In this document: piece after piece, positions 34,182 through 43,093 of the stretch
Numbering within the stretch: position 1 is the stretch's first letter
Layout of the letters: each line of letters begins with the position of its first letter
NCBI GenBank assembly: GCA_963797255.1
Contig: CAWCOV010000030.1
Span: forward strand, 1-64,000
Length of the DNA: 64,000 bases
Reading direction: 5' to 3'
Source of the DNA: JANXZS01 sp963797255
Lineage (GTDB): Bacteria > Acidobacteriota > Terriglobia > Terriglobales > Acidobacteriaceae
The notes under the pieces: generated by a model
What the model saw: the letters and a program-made list of their open reading frames with translations, nothing else
Databases searched by the model: none
Told to the model about the DNA's origin: nothing
Position numbers and translations under genes: made by a program

Positions 34182-34562
34182 TCAGTGCATCAGCACCAGG
34201 TAGAAGCACATGCCTGTTCCGATCGCGGCCAAGACCAGTCCCAGAATTACCGCGTCCGTGGATATGCGTCCCGGCATCCAGGAGCCCGATTTCAACTGGT
34301 GCACGAGCTGAATGTGGCGAAGGACGGAGGCCAGAATGACGATGACTCCGAGGCCCACGATGGCCACTCCCGACCACATGGAGACGCCGGTGGTGTGCGT
34401 TGGGGCGTAGGAATTAGTCGCCGCGACCTGACGGAGGAAGAGGCTGAAGCGACTGACGGCGAAGCCAATACCGATCAGGCCCAGACCGGTGCGAATCCAT
34501 GCAAGAAATGTTCTCTCTGCCGCGAAATAGACCCTGGGATCCTGCTCTGCAGCTTTATCCAT
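34182..34562 (-). CDS. DUF202 (YidH-type) membrane protein
   Basis: A 126-residue protein from ATG 34562; the frame extends to GTG 34613, but the family begins at DPRVYFAAERTFLAWIRTGLGL, just after this ATG. Three membrane helices follow (about residues 25-45, 63-85 and 105-125). The family has no known activity. Divergent from the helicase gene, whose start region it faces. 34013-34181, between this gene and der, shows nothing clear apart from GC-rich dyads. Confidence 0.85.
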   Translation of the reverse strand: MDKAAEQDPRVYFAAERTFLAWIRTGLGLIGIGFAVSRFSLFLRQVAATNSYAPTHTTGVSMWSGVAIVGLGVIVILASVLRHIQLVHQLKSGSWMPGRISTDAVILGLVLAAIGTGMCFYLVLMH

Positions 34563-34655
34563 AGCCGAATTGTAAAGAAGACTCGCTGGAGCTGCGGCGC
34601 GCCGGTTTCTCACGGTGCAAAACGATATGATAGGGAGAAGCGAAACCGGAATCCA

Positions 34656-36632
34656 GTGGCTACCTCCACCCCAACCAGCTCATCATTGCCGTCTCTTCAC
34701 GATTTCTTCTCTCCGGGAGGGGCACTTTCGCGTTCCAGCCTCCCTTACGAGTTTCGCCGGGGGCAGTTGGAGATGGCGAAGGCTGTGGAGCGGGCACTCG
34801 GGGAGCATCATCACCTGATCGTAGAGGCAGGCACAGGTACGGGAAAGACGCTGGCGTATCTTCTGCCGGCGCTGCGAACAGGACGCCGCATCATCATCTC
34901 CACCGGCACGAAAAATCTGCAGGAGCAGCTTTTTTTCAAGGATGTGCCGTTTCTGGAGTCGATGCTTGGTCCGCTCCGCGTCTGCTACATGAAGGGTCGT
35001 GGGAACTACCTCTGCCGCCACAAGCTTTACGCCCTGCGCGATCAGCCAATCCTGAACGGCCTGGAAGAGATTGACCAATTTCATCAGATTGCGCAGTGGG
35101 AGAAAACGACGGAAACGGGTGATCGTTCGGAGATTGACGCGCTGCCGGAGAACAGTCCGCTATGGTCGAAGCTGGATGCGCGAAGTGAAGCGTGCCTGGG
35201 CACGACCTGTCCGGATTACGAACGGTGTTTCATTACCGAGATGCGGCGCAAGGCTCTTGAGAGCGATGTCATTATCGTGAATCATCACCTGTTCTTTGCG
35301 GACATGGCGATCAAGCTGCAGGCAAAAGCCGCGCCCGACGCTGGTGTGCTCCCGGAAGCTGCCGCCGTGATCTTCGATGAAGCGCACGAGCTGGAAGATG
35401 TTGCGTCGAGTTATTTCGGAATCAGCCTGAGCAATGTTCGCTTTGAAGAAATGGCGCGCGACCTGGAAACGATGCTGCGCAAGAAGCAGGCGTTTTCGAG
35501 CGGTATTCAAAGCGCGGTGGAGTTGCTTCGCGAGCGCTCGCGCATGCTGTTCGCCGTTCTGCCACAAGGCAACGATGGGCGCATGCCGTTCCATGGGCGC
35601 GAAGATTTTCTTGAGAACCACGGAGACATTTATCTCGGAGCGACGAATGCGCTGCATCGCCTTGAAGGCGAACTGGATCGTACGCGCGGAGTGGATGAGG
35701 CGCCGGGGCTGAAGAAGCGCGTGGGCGATATTCGCGAGCATCTGCGATTTTTGCTGGAGGCGGATGATCGCAACACGGTGTTCTGGATTGAGCGGCGTTC
35801 GGCGGGCGGTTTTCGATCCGCGACGCGCAACACATATTTACAGGCGACGCCGATTGACGTTTCGGAGATGCTGAGCGAATTGCTTTTTGAGAACTTCCCA
35901 AGCGTAATTCTCACTTCGGCAACGCTCACGGTGCAGTCGGGCTTCTCGCACATCCGCAAGCGGCTTGGGATGCGGGATGCGCGCGAACTGGTGGTTCCTT
36001 CGCATTTTCGATATCAGCAGCAGGCGTTGCTTTATTTGCCGCCAGAGATGCCCGATCCGCGTGAGCCCTCGTATCAGGCCGTCGCCGCTGAACGCATTCG
36101 GCGTGTGCTTGAAATTACGCGTGGGCGCGCGTTCTGCCTCTTCACCAGCTACGCGCAGATGCGCGAGATGCACGACCGTCTGCGCTCGGAACTTGGCTAT
36201 CCTTTCCTGCTGCAGGGCACCGCGCCGCGCAAGGCGCTGCTGGAAGAATTCCGGAATACTCCCAATGCGGTGCTCTTCGGCACGTCGAGTTTCTGGCAGG
36301 GAGTGGACGTGCAGGGCGAAGCGTTGAGCTGCGTGATCATTGATCGCCTGCCCTTCGCGGTTCCCTCGGATCCGGTAGTCGCGGCACGAATGCGTGCGGT
36401 GGAAGAGAGCGGGCGGAGTCCGTTCTTCGAATACCAGGTGCCCTCTGCAGTTATCACGCTGAAGCAGGGCTTTGGGCGGCTGATTCGTTCGCTGGAAGAT
36501 CGTGGAGTGCTGATGCTGCTGGATCCGCGTATCCTGCGGCAGCGTTACGGCAAAGTGTTCCTCGAGAGCCTGCCGCCTTACCGCATGACCCAGGATATTG
36601 GAGAGGTGGAGAACTTCTTCGATGTAGAGTAG
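34656..36632 (+). CDS. DinG/XPD-type ATP-dependent DNA helicase
   Basis: A 658-residue protein from GTG 34656. The frame runs back to 34185 but that part lies antisense to the DUF202 gene and has no conserved sequence. Motif I is EAGTGTGKT (about 57-65) and motif II DEAH (FDEAHELEDV). Four cysteines (NYLC, ACLGTTCPDYERC) form the 4Fe-4S domain of XPD/DinG helicases. GTSSFWQGVDVQG and QGFGRLIRS are motifs V and VI. These 5'-3' helicases unwind R-loops and recombination intermediates. A 3'-5' exonuclease domain is absent. Confidence 0.93.
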   Translation: MATSTPTSSSLPSLHDFFSPGGALSRSSLPYEFRRGQLEMAKAVERALGEHHHLIVEAGTGTGKTLAYLLPALRTGRRIIISTGTKNLQEQLFFKDVPFLESMLGPLRVCYMKGRGNYLCRHKLYALRDQPILNGLEEIDQFHQIAQWEKTTETGDRSEIDALPENSPLWSKLDARSEACLGTTCPDYERCFITEMRRKALESDVIIVNHHLFFADMAIKLQAKAAPDAGVLPEAAAVIFDEAHELEDVASSYFGISLSNVRFEEMARDLETMLRKKQAFSSGIQSAVELLRERSRMLFAVLPQGNDGRMPFHGREDFLENHGDIYLGATNALHRLEGELDRTRGVDEAPGLKKRVGDIREHLRFLLEADDRNTVFWIERRSAGGFRSATRNTYLQATPIDVSEMLSELLFENFPSVILTSATLTVQSGFSHIRKRLGMRDARELVVPSHFRYQQQALLYLPPEMPDPREPSYQAVAAERIRRVLEITRGRAFCLFTSYAQMREMHDRLRSELGYPFLLQGTAPRKALLEEFRNTPNAVLFGTSSFWQGVDVQGEALSCVIIDRLPFAVPSDPVVAARMRAVEESGRSPFFEYQVPSAVITLKQGFGRLIRSLEDRGVLMLLDPRILRQRYGKVFLESLPPYRMTQDIGEVENFFDVE

Positions 36633-36678
36633 TCAGAACTCCGTGGTCCAGATAGCTCTACATGGAAGGAAAGTCTCG

Positions 36679-38136
36679 ATGAAGTTTGCGGCTCATGCCC
36701 TCTGCCTGTTTGCTTCCATTACCTCCGTCGCGATTGCCCAGACTCTTGCGAAAACCGAAGATCCGTTGGCGCAGTTTTTAAAGGAGATGGCTCCGGTGCT
36801 TGTGCTGGAGCATGCGCGCTTGATTGATGGGACGGGCGCGGCGGCGCGGGACGATATGCGGATCGACATAGCCAGCGGAAAAATAACGGCAGTGCAAAGC
36901 GCCAAGCTGCGAAACGCGTATCCGCCAAATGCCAAGGTGATTGACATGACGGGGAAGACGATTCTTCCCGGGCTGGTCGGAATGCACGAGCATCTGTTTT
37001 ATCCACTGCCCGCCGACCGCAAAGGACTGCTGCCTTTGTACGGAGAGATGGCGGATAGCGCGCCGCGGCTTTACCTTGCAGGGGGCGTGACGACAGCGAG
37101 AACCGCCGGGTCGCTGGAGCCCTACACCGATCTCGAAGTGAAGGCGCAAATCGATGCCGGTGAGATTCCCGGACCAAAAATGCGCATCACGGGGCCGTAC
37201 CTTGAAGGCACGCCATTCACTCCGCAGATGCACCAGTTGAAAGACGCTGAGGATGCGGGTCGGCTGGTTGATTACTGGATCGCGGAGGGGGCGACATCGT
37301 TCAAGGCGTATATGAACATCTCGCCCGCCGAGTTGAAGACCGCGATTGATCACGCCCATGCGCACGGCACTAAAGTGACCGGGCATCTTTGCTCCGTGGG
37401 TTTTAAGGAGGCGGCAGCACTTGGCATCGACAACCTGGAACACGGCATTGTGGAGGACACGGAGTTTGTGCCGGGCAAGAAGCCGGGGGTGTGTCCGCCG
37501 TGGGATGAGACGAGGCCGGTGCTGGACAAGCTCGACATCGAAGGTCCTGAGGTGCAGGAGATGATCCGCGACCTGGTTGCGCATCACGTTGCAGTGACAT
37601 CGACACTGGCGGTGTTGGAGACGGTGGTACCCAATCGTCCGCCGATGGACTATGCGAGACGGGAGCAGCAGTCTCTCACCACGGCCGCATGGGGCAGTTA
37701 TTCGGCGGCGCAGGCCACCAATGCGGAAAAGGTTGCGACCTCATCCTGGGCGGGCTTGTTCAAAAAAGAAATGCAGTTCGAGCGCGACTTTGTGAAGGCT
37801 GGCGGCCTTCTTCTAGCTGGATGCGATCCCACGGCGCACGGTGGGGTTCTGCCGGGCTTTGGCGATCAACGCCAGGTTGAATTGCTGGTGGAGGCAGGGT
37901 TTACGCCGGTCGAGGCTGTCCGCATCGCAACGCTGAATGGTGCTCAATTCATGGGGGAAGATTCAAAGCTGGGTAGCGTGGAAGTGGGCAAGGCTGCGGA
38001 TCTTGTGGTCGTGGTGGGCAATCCCGCAGAGAAGATCAGCGACATTGAGCAGGTGGACACGGTTTTCAAGGACGGCCAAGGATATGATCCGAAAAAACTT
38101 ATTGCCTCTGTGAGCGGATTGATGGGACTTCGATAG
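36679..38136 (+). CDS. Secreted amidohydrolase (imidazolonepropionase-like)
   Basis: A 485-residue protein from ATG 36679, chosen for AAGGAAAG upstream and a signal peptide (KFAAHALC, cleavage near VAIA/QTL). The metal-dependent hydrolase barrel shows GMHEHLF (HxH), carboxylated-Lys candidate FKAYM, GHLCSVG and EHGI histidines, and CDPTAHG with the catalytic Asp. The C-terminal ADLVVVVGNP closes the composite beta domain. It resembles the imidazolonepropionase and prolidase-like branch that includes many periplasmic peptidases. The substrate is unknown. Confidence 0.88.
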   Translation: MKFAAHALCLFASITSVAIAQTLAKTEDPLAQFLKEMAPVLVLEHARLIDGTGAAARDDMRIDIASGKITAVQSAKLRNAYPPNAKVIDMTGKTILPGLVGMHEHLFYPLPADRKGLLPLYGEMADSAPRLYLAGGVTTARTAGSLEPYTDLEVKAQIDAGEIPGPKMRITGPYLEGTPFTPQMHQLKDAEDAGRLVDYWIAEGATSFKAYMNISPAELKTAIDHAHAHGTKVTGHLCSVGFKEAAALGIDNLEHGIVEDTEFVPGKKPGVCPPWDETRPVLDKLDIEGPEVQEMIRDLVAHHVAVTSTLAVLETVVPNRPPMDYARREQQSLTTAAWGSYSAAQATNAEKVATSSWAGLFKKEMQFERDFVKAGGLLLAGCDPTAHGGVLPGFGDQRQVELLVEAGFTPVEAVRIATLNGAQFMGEDSKLGSVEVGKAADLVVVVGNPAEKISDIEQVDTVFKDGQGYDPKKLIASVSGLMGLR

Positions 38137-38176
38137 ACCGGCTGCTAGCATAGATAGATCGGGCCTTTGATTCGCT

Positions 38177-38428
38177 ATGTCTCGTAACCTCTACATCTTG
38201 GCTGGGACATTGCTCCTGTTCGCGCTGGTCTCGTGCGGCATGATGTTCACCTCCAATGCCTACCAGCCGGGACTGCCGGGCAATGGATCCTTGTGGAAGA
38301 CTTCCGGCTTGCTGCTGGCACTTGCCGGTCTGCTGACGGCGCTGGCCGGGGTGTTTACCGCCATGTTTGAGCAGGTTGACCGCCGCACGGAAGAGCGCCG
38401 GCGTAGAGAGCGGGAACGCGGTCATTGA
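38177..38428 (+). CDS. Small two-helix membrane protein, unknown
   Basis: An 83-residue protein. Helix one (about residues 5-24) is followed by a Pro/Gly loop and helix two (about 43-65), then a strongly basic tail (RRTEERRRRERERGH) expected in the cytoplasm. No family was recognised. Its stop lies 70 bases before the queD ATG, on the same strand. Confidence 0.6.
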   Translation: MSRNLYILAGTLLLFALVSCGMMFTSNAYQPGLPGNGSLWKTSGLLLALAGLLTALAGVFTAMFEQVDRRTEERRRRERERGH

Positions 38429-38498
38429 GGGCGTACCGGCAACTGCGGGCTTTACAATGGTAGATGGGGCCATTGCCTCGGATAGGAAAACGATCAGC

Positions 38499-38876
38499 AT
38501 GTACGAAGTAAGAGTCGAAGCGGGTTTCTCTTCGGGACACTTCCTGCGGAACTACCGCGGCAAGTGCGAAAACCCGCATGGCCATAACTACAAGGTTCAG
38601 GTAACACTGCTGGGCAAGGCGCTGGACGAAGCAGGGCTGCTTTTGGATTTCAAGCTTTTGAAGCAGGTGATGCGGCCGGTGATTGAGTATCTCGATCACC
38701 AGATGATGAACGACCTGCCGCCCTTTACCGAGATCAATCCCTCAGCGGAAAACCTTGCCAAGTATTTTTACGACGAGACGAATAAGCAGCTTCACGAGAT
38801 GACGTCGGGTCGCGTCAGCGTGAAAGACTGCACCATCTACGAGACCGACACCACGACCGCCACTTACTACGAGTAG
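38499..38876 (+). CDS. queD: 6-carboxy-5,6,7,8-tetrahydropterin synthase QueD
   Basis: A 125-residue protein from ATG 38499 (AGGAAA about nine bases upstream); the open frame begins at 38367, but that part is not family-like. It shows SSGHFL (His14), CENPHGHNY (Cys23, His27, His29) and LDHQMMNDL, the zinc ligands and catalytic Cys of the PTPS/QueD family. It converts dihydroneopterin triphosphate to carboxytetrahydropterin in queuosine synthesis. queE follows after eight bases and takes its product. Confidence 0.95.
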   Translation: MYEVRVEAGFSSGHFLRNYRGKCENPHGHNYKVQVTLLGKALDEAGLLLDFKLLKQVMRPVIEYLDHQMMNDLPPFTEINPSAENLAKYFYDETNKQLHEMTSGRVSVKDCTIYETDTTTATYYE

Positions 38877-38884
38877 ACACAGAA

Positions 38885-39565
38885 GTGTTTCTCATCGAAA
38901 TCTACAAATCCGTTCAGGGCGAGTCAAGCTTCGCCGGGCTGCCGTGCATCTTTGTGCGACTGGCGGGATGCAACCTGCGCTGCAGTTGGTGCGACTCAGA
39001 ATACACATTTAGCGGCGGCTACAAGCTAAGCGAAGACCAGGTTGTCGCAGAGATTGAAAAGCTTGCCCCGGTAAAGCTGATTGAGTTTACTGGCGGCGAA
39101 CCCATGTTGCAGGAGAAGGAACTTCTGCCGCTAATGGATCGGCTGTTGCGCGACGGCTACACGCTGATGATTGAGACGAGCGGGGAGCGTCCGTTGGCCA
39201 ATGTGCCGAAAGCGGTGCACAAGATTGTGGATGTGAAATGCCCGGGATCGGGCGAGGGCGGCAGCTTCCATCTCGCCAATCTCGATGCTCTCACAGAGCG
39301 CGACGAAGTGAAGTTTGTGCTCACCGATCGCGCCGATTACGAATTCGCTCGAGAGTTCATCGGCACGCATTCCCTGGCGCAAAAGGCTGGTTCGGTGCTG
39401 TTGTCTCCTGCCTTCAGCAAGTGTCCCGCGCCGGAACGAACCGCAGACAATTGCCTGCTGAACCCGCGAGAAGTCGTGGAATGGATGCTGGAGGATGGCC
39501 TGAATGCGCGCCTGAGCCTGCAGATTCACAAGTTCATCTGGGAGCCGCAGAAGAAGGGTGTTTGA
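38885..39565 (+). CDS. queE: 7-carboxy-7-deazaguanine synthase QueE
   Basis: A 226-residue radical-SAM enzyme from a GTG start eight bases after queD. CNLRCSWC supplies the CX3CX2C cluster ligands (Cys29, Cys33, Cys36) and FTGGEPML the SAM-binding GGE motif. IEIYKSVQGESSFAGLPC opens the family fold. It rearranges carboxytetrahydropterin into carboxydeazaguanine, the QueC substrate. queD-queE is a two-gene operon. Confidence 0.96.
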   Translation: MFLIEIYKSVQGESSFAGLPCIFVRLAGCNLRCSWCDSEYTFSGGYKLSEDQVVAEIEKLAPVKLIEFTGGEPMLQEKELLPLMDRLLRDGYTLMIETSGERPLANVPKAVHKIVDVKCPGSGEGGSFHLANLDALTERDEVKFVLTDRADYEFAREFIGTHSLAQKAGSVLLSPAFSKCPAPERTADNCLLNPREVVEWMLEDGLNARLSLQIHKFIWEPQKKGV

Positions 39566-39572
39566 GTGGAGC

Positions 39573-39632
39573 AGCTAAGAGCCGGTCAGCTGAGACGCGG
39601 TTAGCTAAAGGCCGGTTAGCGAGCTTGGGAGA
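39573..39632. repeat. Imperfect 15-base tandem repeat
   Basis: Directly after queE there are three units of 15 bases at 39573, 39588 and 39603, starting AGCTAAGAGCC, AGCTGAGACGC and AGCTAAAGGCC and each ending in CGGT(C/T). A partial fourth unit begins AGCGAGC at 39618. It is noncoding and ends close to the ribosome site of the next gene. Its origin is unknown; similar AGCTAA-rich sequence occurs in the hairpin at 57762-57788. Confidence 0.75.
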
Positions 39633-39641
39633 CCTTGATCG

Positions 39642-40037
39642 GTGGAGCAAGTAAAAGAAGCATTTTGGCTTCGAGTGGGCGCCACGGGCTATTACGGAAT
39701 CGTCTGTAGTCTTTCGGTCCACCGCTTTGTCGCAGCGGTATTGGGATCCGTTCCTGCCACGCCACTGACCCATTTGGGGATGGTCACTTTTGCCGGCCTT
39801 GCCCTTATGGGCTGGTACTTAATGACTGTCTTTGAACGGCGGACTGATCGTATGGCGGCGTTGCTTTATGGAGTTTTCTACGCTCTCAGGGTCGGCACAG
39901 AATTTGTGAACGGCCGGATTTCGCTTGTCCTGCTAGGACTGGGAAGTGCGGTGATCGTTACCGGGATGGTTGCCATGATTCTTGGCTTCCTTCCGGCAAG
40001 TTCGGGAGGAGCGCACGAGGAGCCCACACCTAGCTAG
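39642..40037 (+). CDS. Membrane protein, function unknown
   Basis: A 131-residue protein from a GTG with GGGAG about ten bases upstream. It has four hydrophobic helices (about residues 15-33, 42-62, 70-85 and 93-115) and a short soluble tail. I recognise no family. It follows the tandem repeat and is convergent with the next gene, only 11 bases from its end. Confidence 0.6.
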   Translation: MEQVKEAFWLRVGATGYYGIVCSLSVHRFVAAVLGSVPATPLTHLGMVTFAGLALMGWYLMTVFERRTDRMAALLYGVFYALRVGTEFVNGRISLVLLGLGSAVIVTGMVAMILGFLPASSGGAHEEPTPS

Positions 40038-40048
40038 AGAGTGGCGCA

Positions 40049-40744
40049 CTAATCGGCTGGGCGCTTTTCCACTTTTGGTTCAGACGTGGCCTTATCCAGC
40101 GGGATTTCGAAATAGAACAGATCTTTTCCGTCTGCGCTGTGGAGCATGCGCAGATAGAGATGGGCTCCCTTTAGCGGGTCCTGTAATCCGTTCACGTCAT
40201 AGAACAGGAATCCGGCACGCGTGGTGTGCGGCTCGACTGCCAGCGCGGCGTATTCGAACGTGGCAAAGTCCGCCTCGATATTTTTGGTGGAGGTCTTTGC
40301 TTTTCCGCGGATCGGGGGCAGAGGAGCGGGCAGCGGGATGGTGCGTCCGGCCTTCGAGTCAAACGTAGTGGCGCGTACGATATCATCCGGCTTTGCTGCG
40401 GGAATTTTGTCGCCGTCGCGGGTGATGAGGTGGATCCGCGCATCGACCAGTGAAATCGGCTTGTCGCCATTATTGGTGACAATCAGCCGAATTGGGATGT
40501 AGTTGTACTTGACGTAGTCCACGCGGAAGATGCTGCACTTCTCGGATGTGTCGTAAGGGTCCGCTGCAATAGATACGTTCTCGTCCGGGTGTGTTTCAAC
40601 GGCGGGGAAATCAGTTGCCGGCCGCACTGCCGGGGCTTCATGATCCGAGGCTCGGGAAATCGTAGCGGTGAAGGCGAAAAACGCGATAAGTGTGAGAAAC
40701 AGCGGAGTTAGCCTAAGGCGCTTTTTCACTTCGACGATTATCAT
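40049..40744 (-). CDS. Secreted hypothetical protein
   Basis: A 231-residue protein from ATG 40744 with AGAGGA just ahead; the frame extends to 40906 but the extra part overlaps waaA and is not conserved-looking. A signal peptide (VKKRLRL, cleavage near ISRA/SDH) is followed by a beta-rich domain with NYIPIRLIVTNNGDKPISL, a pattern like C-terminal DUF4352-type or immunoglobulin-like domains on surface proteins, and FEYAALAVEPHTTRAGFLFYDV. Function unknown. It is divergent from waaA with 39 bases between starts. Confidence 0.72.
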   Translation of the reverse strand: MIIVEVKKRLRLTPLFLTLIAFFAFTATISRASDHEAPAVRPATDFPAVETHPDENVSIAADPYDTSEKCSIFRVDYVKYNYIPIRLIVTNNGDKPISLVDARIHLITRDGDKIPAAKPDDIVRATTFDSKAGRTIPLPAPLPPIRGKAKTSTKNIEADFATFEYAALAVEPHTTRAGFLFYDVNGLQDPLKGAHLYLRMLHSADGKDLFYFEIPLDKATSEPKVEKRPAD

Positions 40745-40783
40745 TCCTCTATCAGTCCCGGGTAAAGAGGATTCCCTTTCAGG

Positions 40784-42076
40784 ATGCTTCAGTTTTTTTA
40801 CACTGCCGTGCTCTATCTCGTTGTGATCGCAGGCGCTCCGTTCTGGATTTACCGTCTGCTGACGACGGAGAAATACAGGCACGGCCTTCGGGAGCGGCTT
40901 GGCCATGTTCCCGCCCGGGTGTTAGACGCTGTAGGATCGCGTCCGGTGATCTGGGTGCATGCTGTCTCGGTGGGGGAAGTGCTGGCCGCCAGCCGCCTGA
41001 TTGCAGATCTGGAGGCACGGGCTCCGGGTTACAGGGTGCTCGTCTCAACTACGACACGTACCAGCCAGGAACTGGCGCGAAAGAAATTTGGTGAAGACAG
41101 GGTCTTTTATTTTCCTCTCGATTTTAACTGGGGAATTCGACGATATATTGCCCTTTTTCGGCCCGCACTGGTGGTGCTGTTGGAGACGGAATTCTGGCCG
41201 AATTTTCTCGCGGCATGCCGTCGCAATCGCATCCCGGTAGCTGTGGTGAATGGTCGGATCTCCGACCGCTCCTATCCTCGTTATTTGCGCCTGCGGTCTC
41301 TCTGGAAAAAAATCCTTAGCGGCGTGAGTTTCGCTCTGGCTCAGACACCCGAAGACCAGTCGCGGCTGATCGCCATCGGTATGGATGCGGATCGGGTGCG
41401 TGTGGGCGGTAACCTGAAATTCGACGTCCGTTCCGCGGAGGCAGCGCAGGTTACGCAGGATTTGAAGAATAGTCTTCCGCCACATGCAAAGCTGGTGGTT
41501 GCAGGAAGCACGCTGGAGGGCGAAGAGAAAATGCTGCTGCAGGCGTGGCCAAAGGTCGTTGCGGCATGTCCGGAGGCGCGCATGGTTCTGGCTCCGCGAC
41601 ACCCAGATCGTTTCACGCCAGTGGCTGCGTTGCTTAAAAGCTCTGGCTTGCCATGGACGAGGCGTTCGGAATGGGCAACGGACACGAGGGAACTGCCGCC
41701 GGGGTCGGTCTTTCTGCTCGACTCCATCGGCGAGCTTGCCTCTGTTTATTCTTTAGCTACGATTGCGGTGGTGGGTGGCAGTTTCGTCCCCGCAGGCGGA
41801 CATAATCCATTGGAGCCGGCACAATTCGCGGTTCCAGTCGTAATGGGGCCGAATTACGCGAATTTCCGAGCGATTGTGGAGACGCTTCGCGCTGAAAATG
41901 CCGCGTCGATTGCGGGGGAAGCCGAATTGCAGAAAACCCTGATCGATATGCTCTTGCATCCGGAAGAGGCGGCCCGGATTGGTAGCCGCGCGCAGATTGT
42001 CTTTGAGCGAGAATCCGGAGCTACGGATCGGGCGGTCGAGGCGCTGTTGCAGTTGTTGCCCGGAGCCGGAAAATGA
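40784..42076 (+). CDS. waaA: 3-deoxy-D-manno-octulosonic acid transferase WaaA (KdtA)
   Basis: A 430-residue inner-membrane glycosyltransferase. After an N-terminal anchor (about residues 3-20) come RLGHVPA, WVHAVSVGEVLAA, ETEFWPNFL, VAGSTLEGEE and SFVPAGGHNPLEPAQFAVPVVMGP, all family marks; the Glu in GEV(L/I) is the catalytic base. It adds Kdo from CMP-Kdo to lipid IVA. Its stop overlaps the lpxK start by four bases (ATGA), so the genes are translationally coupled. kdsC lies elsewhere in the window. Confidence 0.95.
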   Translation: MLQFFYTAVLYLVVIAGAPFWIYRLLTTEKYRHGLRERLGHVPARVLDAVGSRPVIWVHAVSVGEVLAASRLIADLEARAPGYRVLVSTTTRTSQELARKKFGEDRVFYFPLDFNWGIRRYIALFRPALVVLLETEFWPNFLAACRRNRIPVAVVNGRISDRSYPRYLRLRSLWKKILSGVSFALAQTPEDQSRLIAIGMDADRVRVGGNLKFDVRSAEAAQVTQDLKNSLPPHAKLVVAGSTLEGEEKMLLQAWPKVVAACPEARMVLAPRHPDRFTPVAALLKSSGLPWTRRSEWATDTRELPPGSVFLLDSIGELASVYSLATIAVVGGSFVPAGGHNPLEPAQFAVPVVMGPNYANFRAIVETLRAENAASIAGEAELQKTLIDMLLHPEEAARIGSRAQIVFERESGATDRAVEALLQLLPGAGK

Positions 42077-43089
42077 AGCGCCCATTGCTGCTCCCACTTA
42101 TGCCCCTCTACAAGGCGGGAGTTGCCGCAAGGAACCTTGCGTTCAACCGGAAATGGACGAAGCCCGATAGCCTGAAGTGGCCGGTAATCAGCGTAGGAAG
42201 CATTGTCGCGGGTGGCGCGGGAAAGACACCGCTGGTCATCCGGCTGGCACAACTCTTACAGGCGGAAGGCTTTGCCGTCGACGTTCTCTCCCGCGGATAC
42301 GGTCGTTCCGCTATTTCCGTAGAGCGGGTAAATCCCGGGGGCAGCGCGCGGCAGTTTGGGGATGAGCCGATCCTGATCGCGCGCAGTGCAGCCGTCCCGG
42401 TGTACGTAGGCGGTAGCCGTCATGACGCAGGGGCGCTGGCTGAGCGCGAGGCCGGGAAATCGAATGGCGTCCACTTGCTGGACGACGGTTTTCAGCACCG
42501 CCAATTGGCGAGAGATTTGGATATCGTGCTGGTGAGTGCCGCAGACGTAAGCGACATGCTTCTTCCTGCTGGCAACCTTCGCGAGCCGACCTCGGCACTA
42601 CGCAGGGCTGGGATTCTCGCCATCCGATCTGAGGAGCGGCAACTTGAATCGATGCTTCGAGAGCGGGGGCTGACGCAGCCTGTCTGGATCATCCAGCGCA
42701 AATTAATCTGTCCCGGAATAGGAAAGCGCCCACTTGTGTTTTGCGGCATCGCGCGCCCCGACGGCCTGCTGAACGGCATCCAATCCCAGTGCGTGGATAA
42801 TGGGTTAAAAGTAGCCCACTTCCATCCGTTTCCAGACCACCACGTTTACACGCTCGCAGATGCGCAAATGCTTACCCGGGAAGCGAAGAGGGCGGGTGCA
42901 GATTGTTTCCTGACCACGGAAAAAGATGCGGTCAAGCTGGACGGGGAATTACGCGGCGAATTAGAAAGTCTGGCACCGTTTGGAATCGTGCAACTGACCG
43001 CAACTCTGGATGACGAGCCGGCCGCAATCCGTGCCTTGATTTCGCAGGCTAACCTATTGCCTGACATGACCGCTCGTATGAGAGAATGA
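42073..43089 (+). CDS. lpxK: Tetraacyldisaccharide 4'-kinase LpxK
   Basis: A 338-residue kinase. The Walker A is ISVGSIVAGGAGKTPL (GGAGKTP rather than the more usual GGTGKTP), then VDVLSRGYGR, FGDEPILIA, HLLDDGFQH and FPDHHVYT, the conserved blocks of LpxK. It phosphorylates the 4' position of lipid A disaccharide at the inner membrane. It overlaps waaA and is followed after four bases by the heptosyltransferase gene. Confidence 0.95.
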   Translation: MKRPLLLPLMPLYKAGVAARNLAFNRKWTKPDSLKWPVISVGSIVAGGAGKTPLVIRLAQLLQAEGFAVDVLSRGYGRSAISVERVNPGGSARQFGDEPILIARSAAVPVYVGGSRHDAGALAEREAGKSNGVHLLDDGFQHRQLARDLDIVLVSAADVSDMLLPAGNLREPTSALRRAGILAIRSEERQLESMLRERGLTQPVWIIQRKLICPGIGKRPLVFCGIARPDGLLNGIQSQCVDNGLKVAHFHPFPDHHVYTLADAQMLTREAKRAGADCFLTTEKDAVKLDGELRGELESLAPFGIVQLTATLDDEPAAIRALISQANLLPDMTARMRE

Positions 43090-43093
43090 ACGC

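Noticed and set aside
34185..34655. Long upstream extension of the DinG-type helicase frame
   Set aside because: It is antisense to the DUF202 gene, has no ribosome site and no helicase sequence; GTG 34656 is the supported start.
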